A DNA stretch of 64,000 bases from JACKII01 sp965222315. Its GTDB lineage: Bacteria; Pseudomonadota; Alphaproteobacteria; Bin95. Positions within the stretch are counted from its first letter, which is position 1, and the number at the start of each line of letters is the position of its first letter. A program made the position numbers and the translations under genes. Location: positions 4,588,001-4,652,000 of the forward strand of contig OZ244951.1 in the NCBI GenBank assembly GCA_965222315.1, in the 5' to 3' direction. Below the pieces are notes generated by a model. It was given only the letters and a program-made list of their open reading frames with translations, made no database searches and was not told the DNA's origin. Shown piece after piece: positions 15,715 through 23,756 of the stretch.

Positions 15715-16785
15715 CTAGCTGGTGCCATCACGGGCAACCGCCTTTTCCTTACCCTCGGCGCGGGTCTGGCGGGCTTCTTCCCTGTCGCCGTTTTCGGGAT
15801 CGAGACTGTCCTGGCGTTCCGGCCCGGTTTCTTCCCGGCAAAGCTCCACCAGCACAGGGAAATGATCGGAGCCGATATCCTGGCAAACCTTGAGACGGCG
15901 GATCGTAAAGTGGGCCGTATGAAATATATGGTCGAGCGGCCACCGGAGGCCCGGCGTCTGGACCGGAAACGTTGCAAAGACGCCGCGGCCCCGGCGCGGG
16001 TCAAGGAGGCCGGTCGTGCGCATCAGCAGCCCCGTCGTCGGCGACCAGGCAACATCGTTGAGGTCACCGGCCACTACCGCCGGCAGCCCGCTATCGCTCG
16101 CCTCGCGCCCGGCTAGGAGCAGCTCGGCATCGCGTGGCGCCGTATGCTTGAAATTGGGCACGGGCGGTTGCGGGTGAATGCCCAGGAACAGAAAGGGTTC
16201 GCCATCGGCAAGCCGCAGACGGGCATAGATCGATGGAACCTCCGGCTCCAACAGAAAGCGCAGTTTCGCCTCTTCGACGGCCAGGTTCGTGAAGAAATGA
16301 AGGCCGTAGCCGTTTTCCTGCGGATAGCGCAGTTCGGTCGTGTATTTGTCAGCCAGGCACTGAAGCGCCTCGTCCCACCATGCGTCGGTCTCGACTAGCA
16401 GCAAAATATCGGGCTCGACCGCATTCGCCAGCTGCACGAGAGGCTCCGCATCGCGCGTGCCGATGCGCACATTCGCAACCAGCAGACGGAGCGGCGTAAC
16501 ATCCCCCCGCGCATCCGCTACATGCCGCGACGCGAACGGCATAAACGGCCAGATCCAAGTCGCCTGATAGACCAACGCGGCGAAGGTTGCGCCAGTCAGT
16601 CCCCAGAGAAGGGGGCCGAACGGCTGCGCAAATGCCAGCAGACAAACGAGACTTATCAGCAGCCCGCCGGCGACTTGCAGGCGCGGATAGTCGAGCACGC
16701 GCACCCACCACCAGCCTACCGGCAGCAACGGCAATGTCGTCGCCAGCAAGAACAGGATAGTGAAACCGATGAGAACCACGATCAA
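15715..16785 (-). CDS. Membrane-anchored endonuclease/exonuclease/phosphatase (EEP) family protein
   Basis: About 356 residues. Three N-terminal hydrophobic helices (VLIGFTILFLLATTLPLLPVGWWW onward) precede an EEP domain with LRLLVANVRIGT, the metal-ligand acidic site ILLLVETD, a catalytic FLGIHPQPP, GDLNDVAWSP (Asp/Asn pair) and LDHIFHT ... GSDHFPVLVEL at the end. Such proteins hydrolyse phosphodiesters, and membrane-anchored ones face the periplasm. I prefer TTG 16785 with GGAGAG six bases upstream. The longer frame to 16842 runs into the aminotransferase relic. Substrate unknown. The C-terminal tail is highly charged. Confidence 0.8.
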   Translation of the reverse strand: MIVVLIGFTILFLLATTLPLLPVGWWWVRVLDYPRLQVAGGLLISLVCLLAFAQPFGPLLWGLTGATFAALVYQATWIWPFMPFASRHVADARGDVTPLRLLVANVRIGTRDAEPLVQLANAVEPDILLLVETDAWWDEALQCLADKYTTELRYPQENGYGLHFFTNLAVEEAKLRFLLEPEVPSIYARLRLADGEPFLFLGIHPQPPVPNFKHTAPRDAELLLAGREASDSGLPAVVAGDLNDVAWSPTTGLLMRTTGLLDPRRGRGVFATFPVQTPGLRWPLDHIFHTAHFTIRRLKVCQDIGSDHFPVLVELCREETGPERQDSLDPENGDREEARQTRAEGKEKAVARDGTS

Positions 16786-16809
16786 CGGGTGCTCTCCAGC
16801 GGGGGTGTC

Positions 16810-17070
16810 ATGCTGCCGATCACACCACTCCCAGATCAGCAAAGGCTGCTGCGAATGCCTTCATTTGCGGGTTATGGCGGACGCCCGTAACGACATTGAT
16901 CTGTTTCACTACTGCATCGCCCTGATCGCAACCTCGATTATGGGTGTTCCGGTTTCGAGATGCGACTGGCCAAAGCCGAGAATGCAAGTGTCCTTGCGCT
17001 GGACTGCCAGCTTGCCGGGTACGGGCAGGTGGACGGCAAACTTGACCACGGGCGGCATTCCTCAAGAAAC
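16810..17070 (-). pseudogene. Degenerate 5' fragment of an aminotransferase gene (duplicate of 14427-15593)
   Basis: Read on the minus strand, the stretch aligns with the start of the intact aminotransferase. Shared words include the start context GGCGGTGTTCC/GGCGGCATTCC, GGCCAAAGCCGAGAAT versus GGCCGATGCCGAGATT, and CCTTGCGCTGGACTGCCAGCTTGCC versus the matching TTGCCCTGGGCTGCCAGTTGTCC. The reading frame carries deletions and in-frame stops. It is a remnant of tandem duplication or recombination, not a working gene. Confidence 0.6.
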
Positions 17071-17350
17071 GGGAACTCCTGTTCTGGCCGCACACGCCAC
17101 ACGGACGGCGGAGTGTCAAGGAGCAACCCTCCGCAAGCCGTATGCCGGAGACAAAATGGGTGCGAGATTATGCCTAAAGCGCTGTGGCTCGAAGAGTGCC
17201 GCGTACCGGGTCAGTGGGATAGCGAGCGAGCCTGTGGTCTGCGGGGTACTTGAGGTGTGTCCGCAATGGCTCCGCCGCCACTTCCCCCGTCTTCAAGGCC
17301 CCAATCCTTACTGAATTGTCCGCGCTGGGCTTGCCGGCACCGGCGGCCCC
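17071..17350. other. Region without recognisable gene
   Basis: Between the aminotransferase relic and the ctrA stop there is no coding signal I can defend. The sequence is lower in codon structure than the neighbours and may be further relic DNA. Confidence 0.35.
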
Positions 17351-18073
17351 CTACGCCGCCGCTTGTTCGCGGGCGTCCGGCGCGGCGGCTTGTTCCGGCG
17401 CAGGATCGCGCAGCACATAGCCCCGGCCCCACACGGTTTCGATGTAGTTGCTGCCGCCGGTCGCGTTGTTCAGCTTCTTGCGGAGCTTGCAGATGAAAAC
17501 ATCGATGATCTTCACTTCCGGCTCGTCGATGCCGCCATAGAGATGGTTCAGGAACATTTCCTTGGTCAGGGTCGTTCCCTTGCGGATCGAGAGCAGCTCC
17601 AGGATCTGGTACTCCTTACCGGTCAGATGGAGCATCTGCTCATCAACTTCCGCCGTACGGCTGTCGAGGTTGACCGCCAGGCGACCGGTACGGATCACCG
17701 ACTCGGCGTGGCCCCGGGCCCGGCGGATAATGGCATGCACGCGCGCCACCAGTTCGCGCCGGTCGAACGGCTTGGTCAGGTAGTCGTCCGCGCCGATGCC
17801 GAAGCCTTTGATCTTGCTATCGGGTTCTGCCAGCCCGGAGAGGATCAGGGTCGGCGTCTCCACCTTGGCACCCCGCAGACGCCGCAAGACCTCGTAGCCG
17901 TCGATATCGGGCAGGAGAATGTCGAGAACGATTAAATCGTAGTCGTAAAGTTTCCCGATTTCCAAGCCGTCTTCGCCCAGATCGGTTGTATCGCAAATAA
18001 AGCCTTCGGCTTTCAGGATCGCTTCGACCGTGCGGGCCGTTGCGCTATCGTCTTCAACAATCAGTACTCTCAT
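17351..18073 (-). CDS. ctrA: Cell-cycle response regulator CtrA
   Basis: A 240-residue OmpR-type regulator. The receiver has the acidic pocket (EDD) and phospho-acceptor Asp51 (LIVLDILLPD), with conserved Lys in YLTKPFDRREL. The winged helix includes LTGKEYQILELLSIRKGTTLTKEMFLNHLYGG and VKIIDVFICKLRKKL, the near-invariant CtrA DNA-recognition segment. The C-terminal Ala-rich tail ends with two alanines, the type of end used for ClpXP degradation in Caulobacter CtrA. CtrA silences origin firing or controls division and motility genes. The upstream 153-base AT-rich region with TTAA elements and a GANTC site suggests autoregulation and CcrM methylation control. sciP lies just upstream. Confidence 0.97.
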   Translation of the reverse strand: MRVLIVEDDSATARTVEAILKAEGFICDTTDLGEDGLEIGKLYDYDLIVLDILLPDIDGYEVLRRLRGAKVETPTLILSGLAEPDSKIKGFGIGADDYLTKPFDRRELVARVHAIIRRARGHAESVIRTGRLAVNLDSRTAEVDEQMLHLTGKEYQILELLSIRKGTTLTKEMFLNHLYGGIDEPEVKIIDVFICKLRKKLNNATGGSNYIETVWGRGYVLRDPAPEQAAAPDAREQAAA

Positions 18074-18226
18074 GGTCTGAACCTCGATCTAAGTCGGGTA
18101 GTGGCTTGGTTTCAATTCTCACCTTATGGTCCAAAAGTTAACAACTATTAAATTTTTAATCGTATTTGTTCCGATTTTGTACTATTTTTTTCTTCTTGTG
18201 ATTCGCGTTCCTGCAAAAATCGCCTG
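18074..18226 (-). promoter_or_regulatory. ctrA promoter region with TTAA half-sites and a GANTC site
   Basis: This segment is markedly AT-rich. TTAA words occur at 18138-18141, 18148-18151 and 18156-18159, with spacers of six and four bases. The classical CtrA box is TTAA-N7-TTAA, so these are near but not exact matches. GATTC at 18200-18204 is a GANTC site, the CcrM methylation target, as found at a Caulobacter ctrA promoter. Autoregulation is inferred. Confidence 0.45.
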
Positions 18227-18520
18227 CTATGCCTCCGAGTTGCTCCTGTATTGGTTAACACGGGTGGTGCGCAGTCCCAGCATCCCATGGGTTTCCACGA
18301 GCCGCTTCCAGGACGTAACTTCTTCCTCGCTCAGGCCGTAACGGGCACAGGCATCCTCCAGGCTCAGCAGGCCGCCACGGATCGCGGCCACGACCTCCGC
18401 CTTCCGCCGAATGACCCACCGCCGGGTGTCCGGCGGCGGCAGTGTTTCGAGGGTCAGTTCTTCACCGCTTGGCCCGATAACGCGTTTGGCAGGGCGGTTC
18501 TCTGGAACGGTATTGGTCAT
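18227..18520 (-). CDS. sciP: CtrA inhibitor SciP (DUF1153)
   Basis: A 97-residue protein with the SciP/DUF1153 helix-turn-helix: GPSGEELTLETLPPPDTRRWVIRRKAEVVAAIRGGLLSLE is split by family blocks PPPDTRRWV and RRKAEVVAAI, then ACARYGLSEEEVTSWK. In Caulobacter, SciP binds CtrA and blocks its recruitment of RNA polymerase in G1 cells. It is transcribed in the same direction as ctrA, with 153 bases between them, and divergently from dksA. AGGACC precedes the ATG. The C-terminal tail is short and polar. Confidence 0.93.
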   Translation of the reverse strand: MTNTVPENRPAKRVIGPSGEELTLETLPPPDTRRWVIRRKAEVVAAIRGGLLSLEDACARYGLSEEEVTSWKRLVETHGMLGLRTTRVNQYRSNSEA

Positions 18521-18721
18521 TGCGGTCCTATCATGGCCAAGTTGCGGCGCTTCGTACGCATAGGTGGCGCGACCCTAGCCCACAAACCTTTCCGATCGCC
18601 TAATCCTCCGGGCATTTTTCGCCCTGTTTCCAGTCTGTTGCATCCGCAAACAGGCAATACCACCAGCCCGTAGCCCAAGAAAAAATCGGGCGGCCCATGC
18701 GTCTAAAGTTGCAAACGGGAA

Positions 18722-18750
18722 TTGACCAGCGGTCCCAAAAAATGTATCAG
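18722..18750 (+). promoter_or_regulatory. Candidate sigma-70-type promoter for dksA
   Basis: TTGACC (18722-18727) and TATCAG (18745-18750) are separated by 17 bases, placing a start about 30 bases before the dksA ATG. It is a motif match only. Confidence 0.4.
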
Positions 18751-18786
18751 CACGCCAAATCGCTCTGGTCGGCTTGTGGAGGCCAC

Positions 18787-19203
18787 ATGAAAGTCGTCTT
18801 GCCGCCGGACTACCGTCCGTCCGAGACAGAAGAGTTCATGAACCCGCTCCAGTTGGAGTATTTTCGGCAAAAGCTACTCGACTGGCGTGCTCAGCTCATT
18901 GATGAGTCGGAAGGCACGCTGAATCACCTGCAAGAAGAAAGCCTGGTCGAAGCCGACTGGACCGACCGGGCATCCGCGGAAACCGATGTCGCATTGGAGT
19001 TGCGGACACGCGACCGCGCGCGCAAACTCATCGTTAAGATCGAAGAAGCGCTGGTCCGGGTGGAGGACGGCTCCTATGGCTATTGCGAGGATACGGAAGA
19101 GCCTATCAGCCTGCGCCGTCTCGAAGCCCGCCCAATCGCAACCCTGAGCCTCGAAGCACAGGAACGGCACGAACGCATGGAACGCAGCCACCGCAACGAT
19201 TAG
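18787..19203 (+). CDS. dksA: RNA polymerase-binding protein DksA
   Basis: A 138-residue coiled-coil regulator inserted in the RNA polymerase secondary channel, working with ppGpp in the stringent response. Visible features are the N-terminal LPPDYRPSETEEFMNP, the long coiled coil (YFRQKLLDWRAQLIDESEG) and the globular end YGYCEDTEEPISLRRLEARPIATLSLEAQERHE. Only one cysteine remains of the four-Cys zinc site of E. coli DksA, so this is a zinc-independent form, common in alphaproteobacteria. GGAGG precedes the ATG at 18787, and an in-frame extension to 18697 lacks family similarity. The flanking sciP/ctrA and cckA-like genes form a cell-cycle neighbourhood. Confidence 0.93.
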   Translation: MKVVLPPDYRPSETEEFMNPLQLEYFRQKLLDWRAQLIDESEGTLNHLQEESLVEADWTDRASAETDVALELRTRDRARKLIVKIEEALVRVEDGSYGYCEDTEEPISLRRLEARPIATLSLEAQERHERMERSHRND

Positions 19204-19312
19204 CGGCGGCTCAGCCCCTCAGCGGCACAAAAGAATGCCGCGGCGTTAACGAAATATCAGCTTGGCGTCAGCAACCAAGACGTGCACCCTGCACGTTAAG
19301 AGGGAGAGCCCT

Positions 19313-21016
19313 ATGGGTTTGCTGGTTGACAAGTGGAACCGGCCGCTGTGGCCGGAGAATGGCCCCAGACTGCCAGGCCTGAGCCAAGCCTTTACCGTCA
19401 TGGCAGCCAGCATGCTGTCGCTTTGGCGCAAGGACCGCGGGGACGGCAGCGCCCCTGGCGAGCCTGCCGCCAGCGTTTCCCAGCCGCCGCCCGGACCGAT
19501 GCCACCGGAAGAAGCGCCGCCCGATAGCGGAGACTGGCGGCGCCGGGTTTTCGACGACGGCCCCATCGGCATTGCCATCCTGGACCCGGCCGACCGGCTG
19601 CTGGAGAGCAACGCAGCATTCCATGCGCTGGTCGGGAAAACGCGCGCTGCGCCGGGCCAGGCGCTGGAATCCCTTCTGAAACCCGCTGGCGATGAAAGTC
19701 TGGATGCGTTGCTGGCAACCGACAACGCGACGCTAATCGATGTGCTGATCCCGCCGCCGGACGGACAGGCGGAGGAGCGGAGCGGCAACCTCTACGCCGC
19801 ACCGCTCACCGGCGGCACCAGGGTGATCCATCTGATCGACACGACCCAGCAGAAAAAGCTGGAGATCCAGTTCACCCAATCGCAGAAGATGCTGGCGGTG
19901 GGCACGCTGGCAGGTGGGATTGCCCATGATTTCAACAATCTGCTGACGGCGATGAACGGCTTTTGCGACCTGCTCCTGCAGCGTCACCAGCCGGGCGACC
20001 CGTCATTCGCGGACATCATGCAGGTCAAGCAGAATGCCAACCGCGCCGCCAATCTGGTCCGCCAGCTATTGGCCTTCTCGCGCCAGCAGACCCTGCAACC
20101 GCAGGTGCTCAACCTGGCCGATGTCATCTCCGACCTGTCGAACCTGTTGCGTCGGCTGCTGGGCGCCGGGATCGAATTGGAGGTGGAGCACAGCCGCGAG
20201 ACCGGCCTTATCCGGGTGGACCCTGGGCAATTGGAACAGGTGCTGATCAACCTGGCGGTCAACGCCCGGGACGCGATGATAGGCGAGGGCGTACTGACCA
20301 TCCGCACGCGCACGATCGGCCCGGACCTGGCCGGCGAGCCGGTGCGGCGGCCGCCGCTTCCCGCCGCCGACTGGGTGGTGATCGAAGTGACGGACACCGG
20401 TGGCGGCATCCCCGCGAACCTGATCGACCGTATCTTTGAGCCCTTCTTCACAACCAAGCCTATCGGCGAAGGCACGGGCCTGGGCCTCTCCACCGTCTAT
20501 GGCATCGTCAAGCAGACCGGCGGCTACATCTTCGCCGACAATGTGCCGGGCCAGGGCGCGCGCTTCAGCGTCTACCTGCCGGTGCACCAGGGCGATGCGA
20601 AGGCGGAGGGCGCGGACGGCACAACCGCGCTCGCCACAGACCTAACCGGGGCGGGCACCATCCTTCTGGTGGAGGACGAAGATCCTGTGCGCCTATTCGC
20701 TTCCCGCGCCCTCCGCAGCAAGGGCTACCGCGTGCTGGAGGCGCGCACCGGCCTTGCCGCACTCTCCCTGCTGGACGATGCGGAAGAGCAGGTGGACCTG
20801 ATCGTTACCGATGTTGTCATGCCGGAGATGGACGGACCCGCCTTGATCGAGCGGGTGAGAGCAGACCGGCCGGGCATGCGGATTATCTGTATCAGCGGTT
20901 ACGCCGAGGGGTCCTTCCGGGAGAAGCTCGGGTCGTTCCGCAACATCCACTTCCTGCCCAAGCCCTTTACCCTCAGCCAGTTGGCGGAGCGGGTGAAGGA
21001 GGTGTTGGGGGAGTGA
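19313..21016 (+). CDS. cckA: CckA-like hybrid histidine kinase without visible membrane segments
   Basis: 567 residues. The order is a short N-terminus lacking transmembrane helices, a PAS-like domain (about 75-180, VFDDGPIGIAILDPADRLLESNAAF), HisKA with the phospho-acceptor His near 205 (GGIAHDFNNLLTAMNGFCDLL), HATPase (EVTDTGGGIP, FFTTKPIGEGTGLGLSTVYGIVKQTGGYIF) and a C-terminal receiver (LIVTDVVMPEMDGP). The words RAANLVRQLLAFSRQQTLQPQ are highly characteristic of CckA, which feeds phosphate through ChpT to CtrA. GAGGGAGA precedes the ATG at 19313. Caulobacter CckA has two membrane helices and 691 residues; neither feature is present here, so polar localisation must differ or a second CckA exists. 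Confidence 0.82.
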   Translation: MGLLVDKWNRPLWPENGPRLPGLSQAFTVMAASMLSLWRKDRGDGSAPGEPAASVSQPPPGPMPPEEAPPDSGDWRRRVFDDGPIGIAILDPADRLLESNAAFHALVGKTRAAPGQALESLLKPAGDESLDALLATDNATLIDVLIPPPDGQAEERSGNLYAAPLTGGTRVIHLIDTTQQKKLEIQFTQSQKMLAVGTLAGGIAHDFNNLLTAMNGFCDLLLQRHQPGDPSFADIMQVKQNANRAANLVRQLLAFSRQQTLQPQVLNLADVISDLSNLLRRLLGAGIELEVEHSRETGLIRVDPGQLEQVLINLAVNARDAMIGEGVLTIRTRTIGPDLAGEPVRRPPLPAADWVVIEVTDTGGGIPANLIDRIFEPFFTTKPIGEGTGLGLSTVYGIVKQTGGYIFADNVPGQGARFSVYLPVHQGDAKAEGADGTTALATDLTGAGTILLVEDEDPVRLFASRALRSKGYRVLEARTGLAALSLLDDAEEQVDLIVTDVVMPEMDGPALIERVRADRPGMRIICISGYAEGSFREKLGSFRNIHFLPKPFTLSQLAERVKEVLGE

Positions 21017-21127
21017 TCCTATTTTCGGGGGCGGAGGTGGAGCGGTTTGCCCAGGCAATGTCGTCTCAACGCAAGCGCCGTTCACGGGAACAGCGCGGCA
21101 CTTAAATACGGCAGCAGTTCGATATAG

Positions 21128-21889
21128 CTAGGCGGCCATGGTGGCAGTTGCGCCGGGCGGGCGGTCGTGTGCGCCGGTGACGGGTTGCGCGGCTGCGGTT
21201 TCGCCGCCGCTCATCACCGTAGCCAGGAAACGGTCGACCCAGACGTCGATGATAGGGTCGAGGAGCGGATATTCGGCCAGCTGGTCTTCCCGCTGTTGGG
21301 CGCCGGGCATGTGCAGCATGTGCCCGCCGCCGACGCTCCAGCGCTGCATGATTTCCGGGGTTACTTCCGGGTGGAATTGTACCCCGTAAGCCTTGCCGAA
21401 CCGGAATGCCTGCTGCGGGAAATGCTCGTTGGTAGCCAGCAGTTCAGCCCCGCGCGGCAGGTCGAAGCCGTCCCGGTGCCACTGGAACATTTTCATCGGG
21501 CCGTCGAACAGATCGCGCCCGGCCTCCGTCGGGAAGATGGGTGTGTAACCGATTTCAACCCGGCCTTCCGGGTGCGGCCAGACCCGCGCGCCCAGAAACC
21601 GGGCCAGCATCTGCGCGCCGAGGCAGATACCCGCGAACGGCTTGTCGGCCTCAAAGATCCTGGGCATCCAATCCAATTCCCGGCGGATGGCCGGTATATG
21701 GCAGTCCAGCGCGCACATAGGCCCGCCGAACATGAAGACGGCGGCGTAATTCTCTAGGTTCTCCGGCAGCGCCTGTCCGATGTTCGGGCACCGGATGTCG
21801 AGCGGATAGCCCTGGGCCATCAGCTTCTGCGCCACGCGGCCCGGATAGGAGCCGCGCTGGTGAACCACCATGAGGATGGGAGCCTGCAT
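21128..21889 (-). CDS. Class I glutamine amidotransferase-like protein
   Basis: A 253-residue stand-alone GATase1 domain. The nucleophile is Cys89 in FAGICLGAQMLARFLGA, and the His/Glu pair lies in YGVQFHPEVTPEIM. N-terminal VVHQRGSYPGRVAQKL and VFMFGGPMCALD match the GMP-synthase-type subfamily with free-standing members. They may hydrolyse gamma-glutamyl bonds in polyamine or unknown metabolism. No partner synthase is adjacent. No clear Shine-Dalgarno precedes the ATG. Confidence 0.85.
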   Translation of the reverse strand: MQAPILMVVHQRGSYPGRVAQKLMAQGYPLDIRCPNIGQALPENLENYAAVFMFGGPMCALDCHIPAIRRELDWMPRIFEADKPFAGICLGAQMLARFLGARVWPHPEGRVEIGYTPIFPTEAGRDLFDGPMKMFQWHRDGFDLPRGAELLATNEHFPQQAFRFGKAYGVQFHPEVTPEIMQRWSVGGGHMLHMPGAQQREDQLAEYPLLDPIIDVWVDRFLATVMSGGETAAAQPVTGAHDRPPGATATMAA

Positions 21890-21973
21890 AGCTACAGCAT
21901 ATGATGCGAACCGCTAGCAAATCAATGCCATGTTGCGCTGCACCTAACAAACCAGTTGCCGCAGCCCGGTTTG

Positions 21974-22336
21974 TCAGAAGCGGAAAAGCGGTACCGGGTC
22001 AACGGCGCCCGGGCTAACACCGCCCTGCTCGCGGTCACGCTCCCGCGTCCGCCATTTTGCCGGGTCGTCATAATCGTAGGGTTTGAAGCGCGGATCGAAT
22101 AGCGGGTCGGCAGCGGATTTGCGCCGGAAATCGTTCCCGCTCGGCGGTGGCGGTGGGCGGAACTGTTGCTGGTCCTTGTAGACTTCGCTCTGCATCGTGT
22201 CGTTGTACTTCGGCTCGAACAGGCCCGCGCCGCCACTGACCTGGGCCGCCGCCGCGACCGCCAAGCCCCATGCCAGCAGGGCGGCCAGCGTAAATCTGGG
22301 AACGACCATCCCGAACGGTAGAGCCGCGGCTGTCAT
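21974..22336 (-). CDS. Hypothetical exported proline-rich protein
   Basis: A 120-residue protein starting at ATG 22336 that overlaps the stop of the solute-binding protein gene by four bases (ATGA). An N-terminal signal peptide (FTLAALLAWGLAVAAAA) is followed by a polar, Pro/Arg/Asp-rich low-complexity region with PPPPPSGND and DPLFDPRFKPYDYDDP. No enzymatic domain is recognised. Translational coupling suggests it is co-expressed with the periplasmic binding protein. Confidence 0.6.
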   Translation of the reverse strand: MTAAALPFGMVVPRFTLAALLAWGLAVAAAAQVSGGAGLFEPKYNDTMQSEVYKDQQQFRPPPPPSGNDFRRKSAADPLFDPRFKPYDYDDPAKWRTRERDREQGGVSPGAVDPVPLFRF

Positions 22337-23130
22337 TTTCCGGCCTCTTCCTGCCAGGAAAGCGTGCCGAACCAGTACTCGTGGGTAGAGCTCAGCCATT
22401 TGTCGGCCTGACGCGCGGTAACCCAGGCGTTCAGAAAATTCAGCCAGTTTTGCTCGCCGATTTTCACGGCGAAACCGGCCGACGACGAAATCAGCGGCTT
22501 CCCGAGGGGCAAATCCACCGCCTCCGGGTGGATCAAGGACAGAAACCGCGCCTCCGGCACGCTAGCGACAAAGGCAACAGCCGTGCCGTCAACAACGGCC
22601 TCTTCAGCCTCGGTAGCGCTGGCTACGACCATCAAGTCGGACTCGCCGAACACCCGGGAGGCAACATCATGGGCCAATGTGCCAGATACGGTGACGATGG
22701 TCATTCCGGGCTGGTTCAGCGCCTCCAGAGAGTCGATGTCCTTGGTTGCCTCGATATTCGCTGCCAGCGTCACGCCTGACTCGAAATAGGGATTGGAGAA
22801 TGCCACCTGCAGCGCGCGTTGGGGCGTGATCGCCATCCCGGCGGCGATCATATCGATCTCGCCCTTTTGCAAGGCAGCGATGATCTTGTCCCATTCGTAG
22901 ACGCGGAATTCGGCTTTGACGCCCATATCGGAAGCGATCTTCTCACCGACGTCCACCTCAAAACCCAGCAGTTCGCCATCCGGTTTGACCACCGTCCATG
23001 GGACAAAAGCCGATACGCCGATCTTGACGCTGCCGCGCGCCATGATGTCGGACAACACGTCCGCGAGCGCGCTGGCGGGCACCAGCCAGGCTGTCAGGCA
23101 TAGCGCGAACAAGAATTTGGTGGCCGGCAT
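22333..23130 (-). CDS. Periplasmic amino-acid-type solute-binding protein (PBPb fold), orphan
   Basis: A 265-residue protein with a signal peptide cleaved near ASALA. The mature part shows the family-3 SBP pattern: IMARGSVKIGVSAFVPWTVVKPDGELLGFEVDVGEKIASDMG, WDKIIAALQKGEIDMIAAGMAITPQRA and the C-terminal lobe with VSGTLAHDVASRV. Such proteins deliver polar amino acids to ABC importers or act as receptors. No permease or ATPase gene is nearby, so its partner is unlinked or it has a sensory use. It is divergent from the PqiA-like gene. Confidence 0.85.
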   Translation of the reverse strand: MPATKFLFALCLTAWLVPASALADVLSDIMARGSVKIGVSAFVPWTVVKPDGELLGFEVDVGEKIASDMGVKAEFRVYEWDKIIAALQKGEIDMIAAGMAITPQRALQVAFSNPYFESGVTLAANIEATKDIDSLEALNQPGMTIVTVSGTLAHDVASRVFGESDLMVVASATEAEEAVVDGTAVAFVASVPEARFLSLIHPEAVDLPLGKPLISSSAGFAVKIGEQNWLNFLNAWVTARQADKWLSSTHEYWFGTLSWQEEAGK

Positions 23131-23238
23131 CGAATTGTTTCCAGCATTGACACACGATAAGGGTAGTCCTGATTAACGACCGCCCGTCCGAAAGGTCAAC
23201 CGGCAGTCCAAAACCGGCTGGCAAGGAATGAAAGATCG

Positions 23239-23754
23239 TTGCCGCCGCTATCGCTCAAAACCGCTGCCACTGGCCCTTGCCGCCTTACCGGCTGGGCATT
23301 GCTGGTATCGCTCGCCATGCTGATCCCCGGCCTGCTCCTGCCCAGCCTGCACCTGGTCAGCCTGGGGCTGTTTCAGCAGGAATATTCCCTGCTCGCCGCG
23401 ATCCTGGCATTTTGGGAAAAGCAGCATTACAGCCTGTTTGCGCTGCTGCTCTGCTTCACGGTGGTCTTTCCGCTCGCCAAGATCGCGGCCGGGCTGTGGC
23501 TGTTCTATCTGGCCACGCCGAACCCGGCGAAGCTCAAAGGCTGGGTAGGCCTGCTCTCCGGCCTTTCCAAATGGTCGATGCTGGACGTTTTCATCATCGC
23601 CGTGCTGGTGCTGGCGCTGGAGGGTTCGCTGATAACCGCGGCTAGCCTTGGCGCCGGGATCGCGCTATTTGCTGGGTCAGTCCTGTTGTCGGGCTGGGCC
23701 TATAGCCAGCTCCTGCACCTGCTGGTCCGCCGCATCGAAGAAGAAAGCCGATAG
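23239..23754 (+). CDS. PqiA-family membrane protein (paraquat-inducible protein A domain)
   Basis: A 171-residue four-helix membrane protein. GWALLVSLAMLIPGLLLPSL, YSLFALLLCFTVVFPLAKIAAGLWLF, LSKWSMLDVFIIAVLVLALEG and a last helix near the C-terminus match the PqiA core (KWSMxDVF is the family hallmark). The zinc-ribbon N-terminus of longer PqiA proteins is missing. PqiA partners MCE proteins in envelope lipid transport; no mce gene is adjacent. The start is a TTG after AAGGAATG. The next gene begins two bases after the stop. Confidence 0.8.
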   Translation: MPPLSLKTAATGPCRLTGWALLVSLAMLIPGLLLPSLHLVSLGLFQQEYSLLAAILAFWEKQHYSLFALLLCFTVVFPLAKIAAGLWLFYLATPNPAKLKGWVGLLSGLSKWSMLDVFIIAVLVLALEGSLITAASLGAGIALFAGSVLLSGWAYSQLLHLLVRRIEEESR

Positions 23755-23756
23755 GA

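Noticed and set aside
18138..18159. Canonical CtrA boxes (TTAA-N7-TTAA) in the ctrA promoter
   Set aside because: The TTAA words are spaced by six and four bases, not seven. They are kept only as candidates, not called as CtrA boxes.
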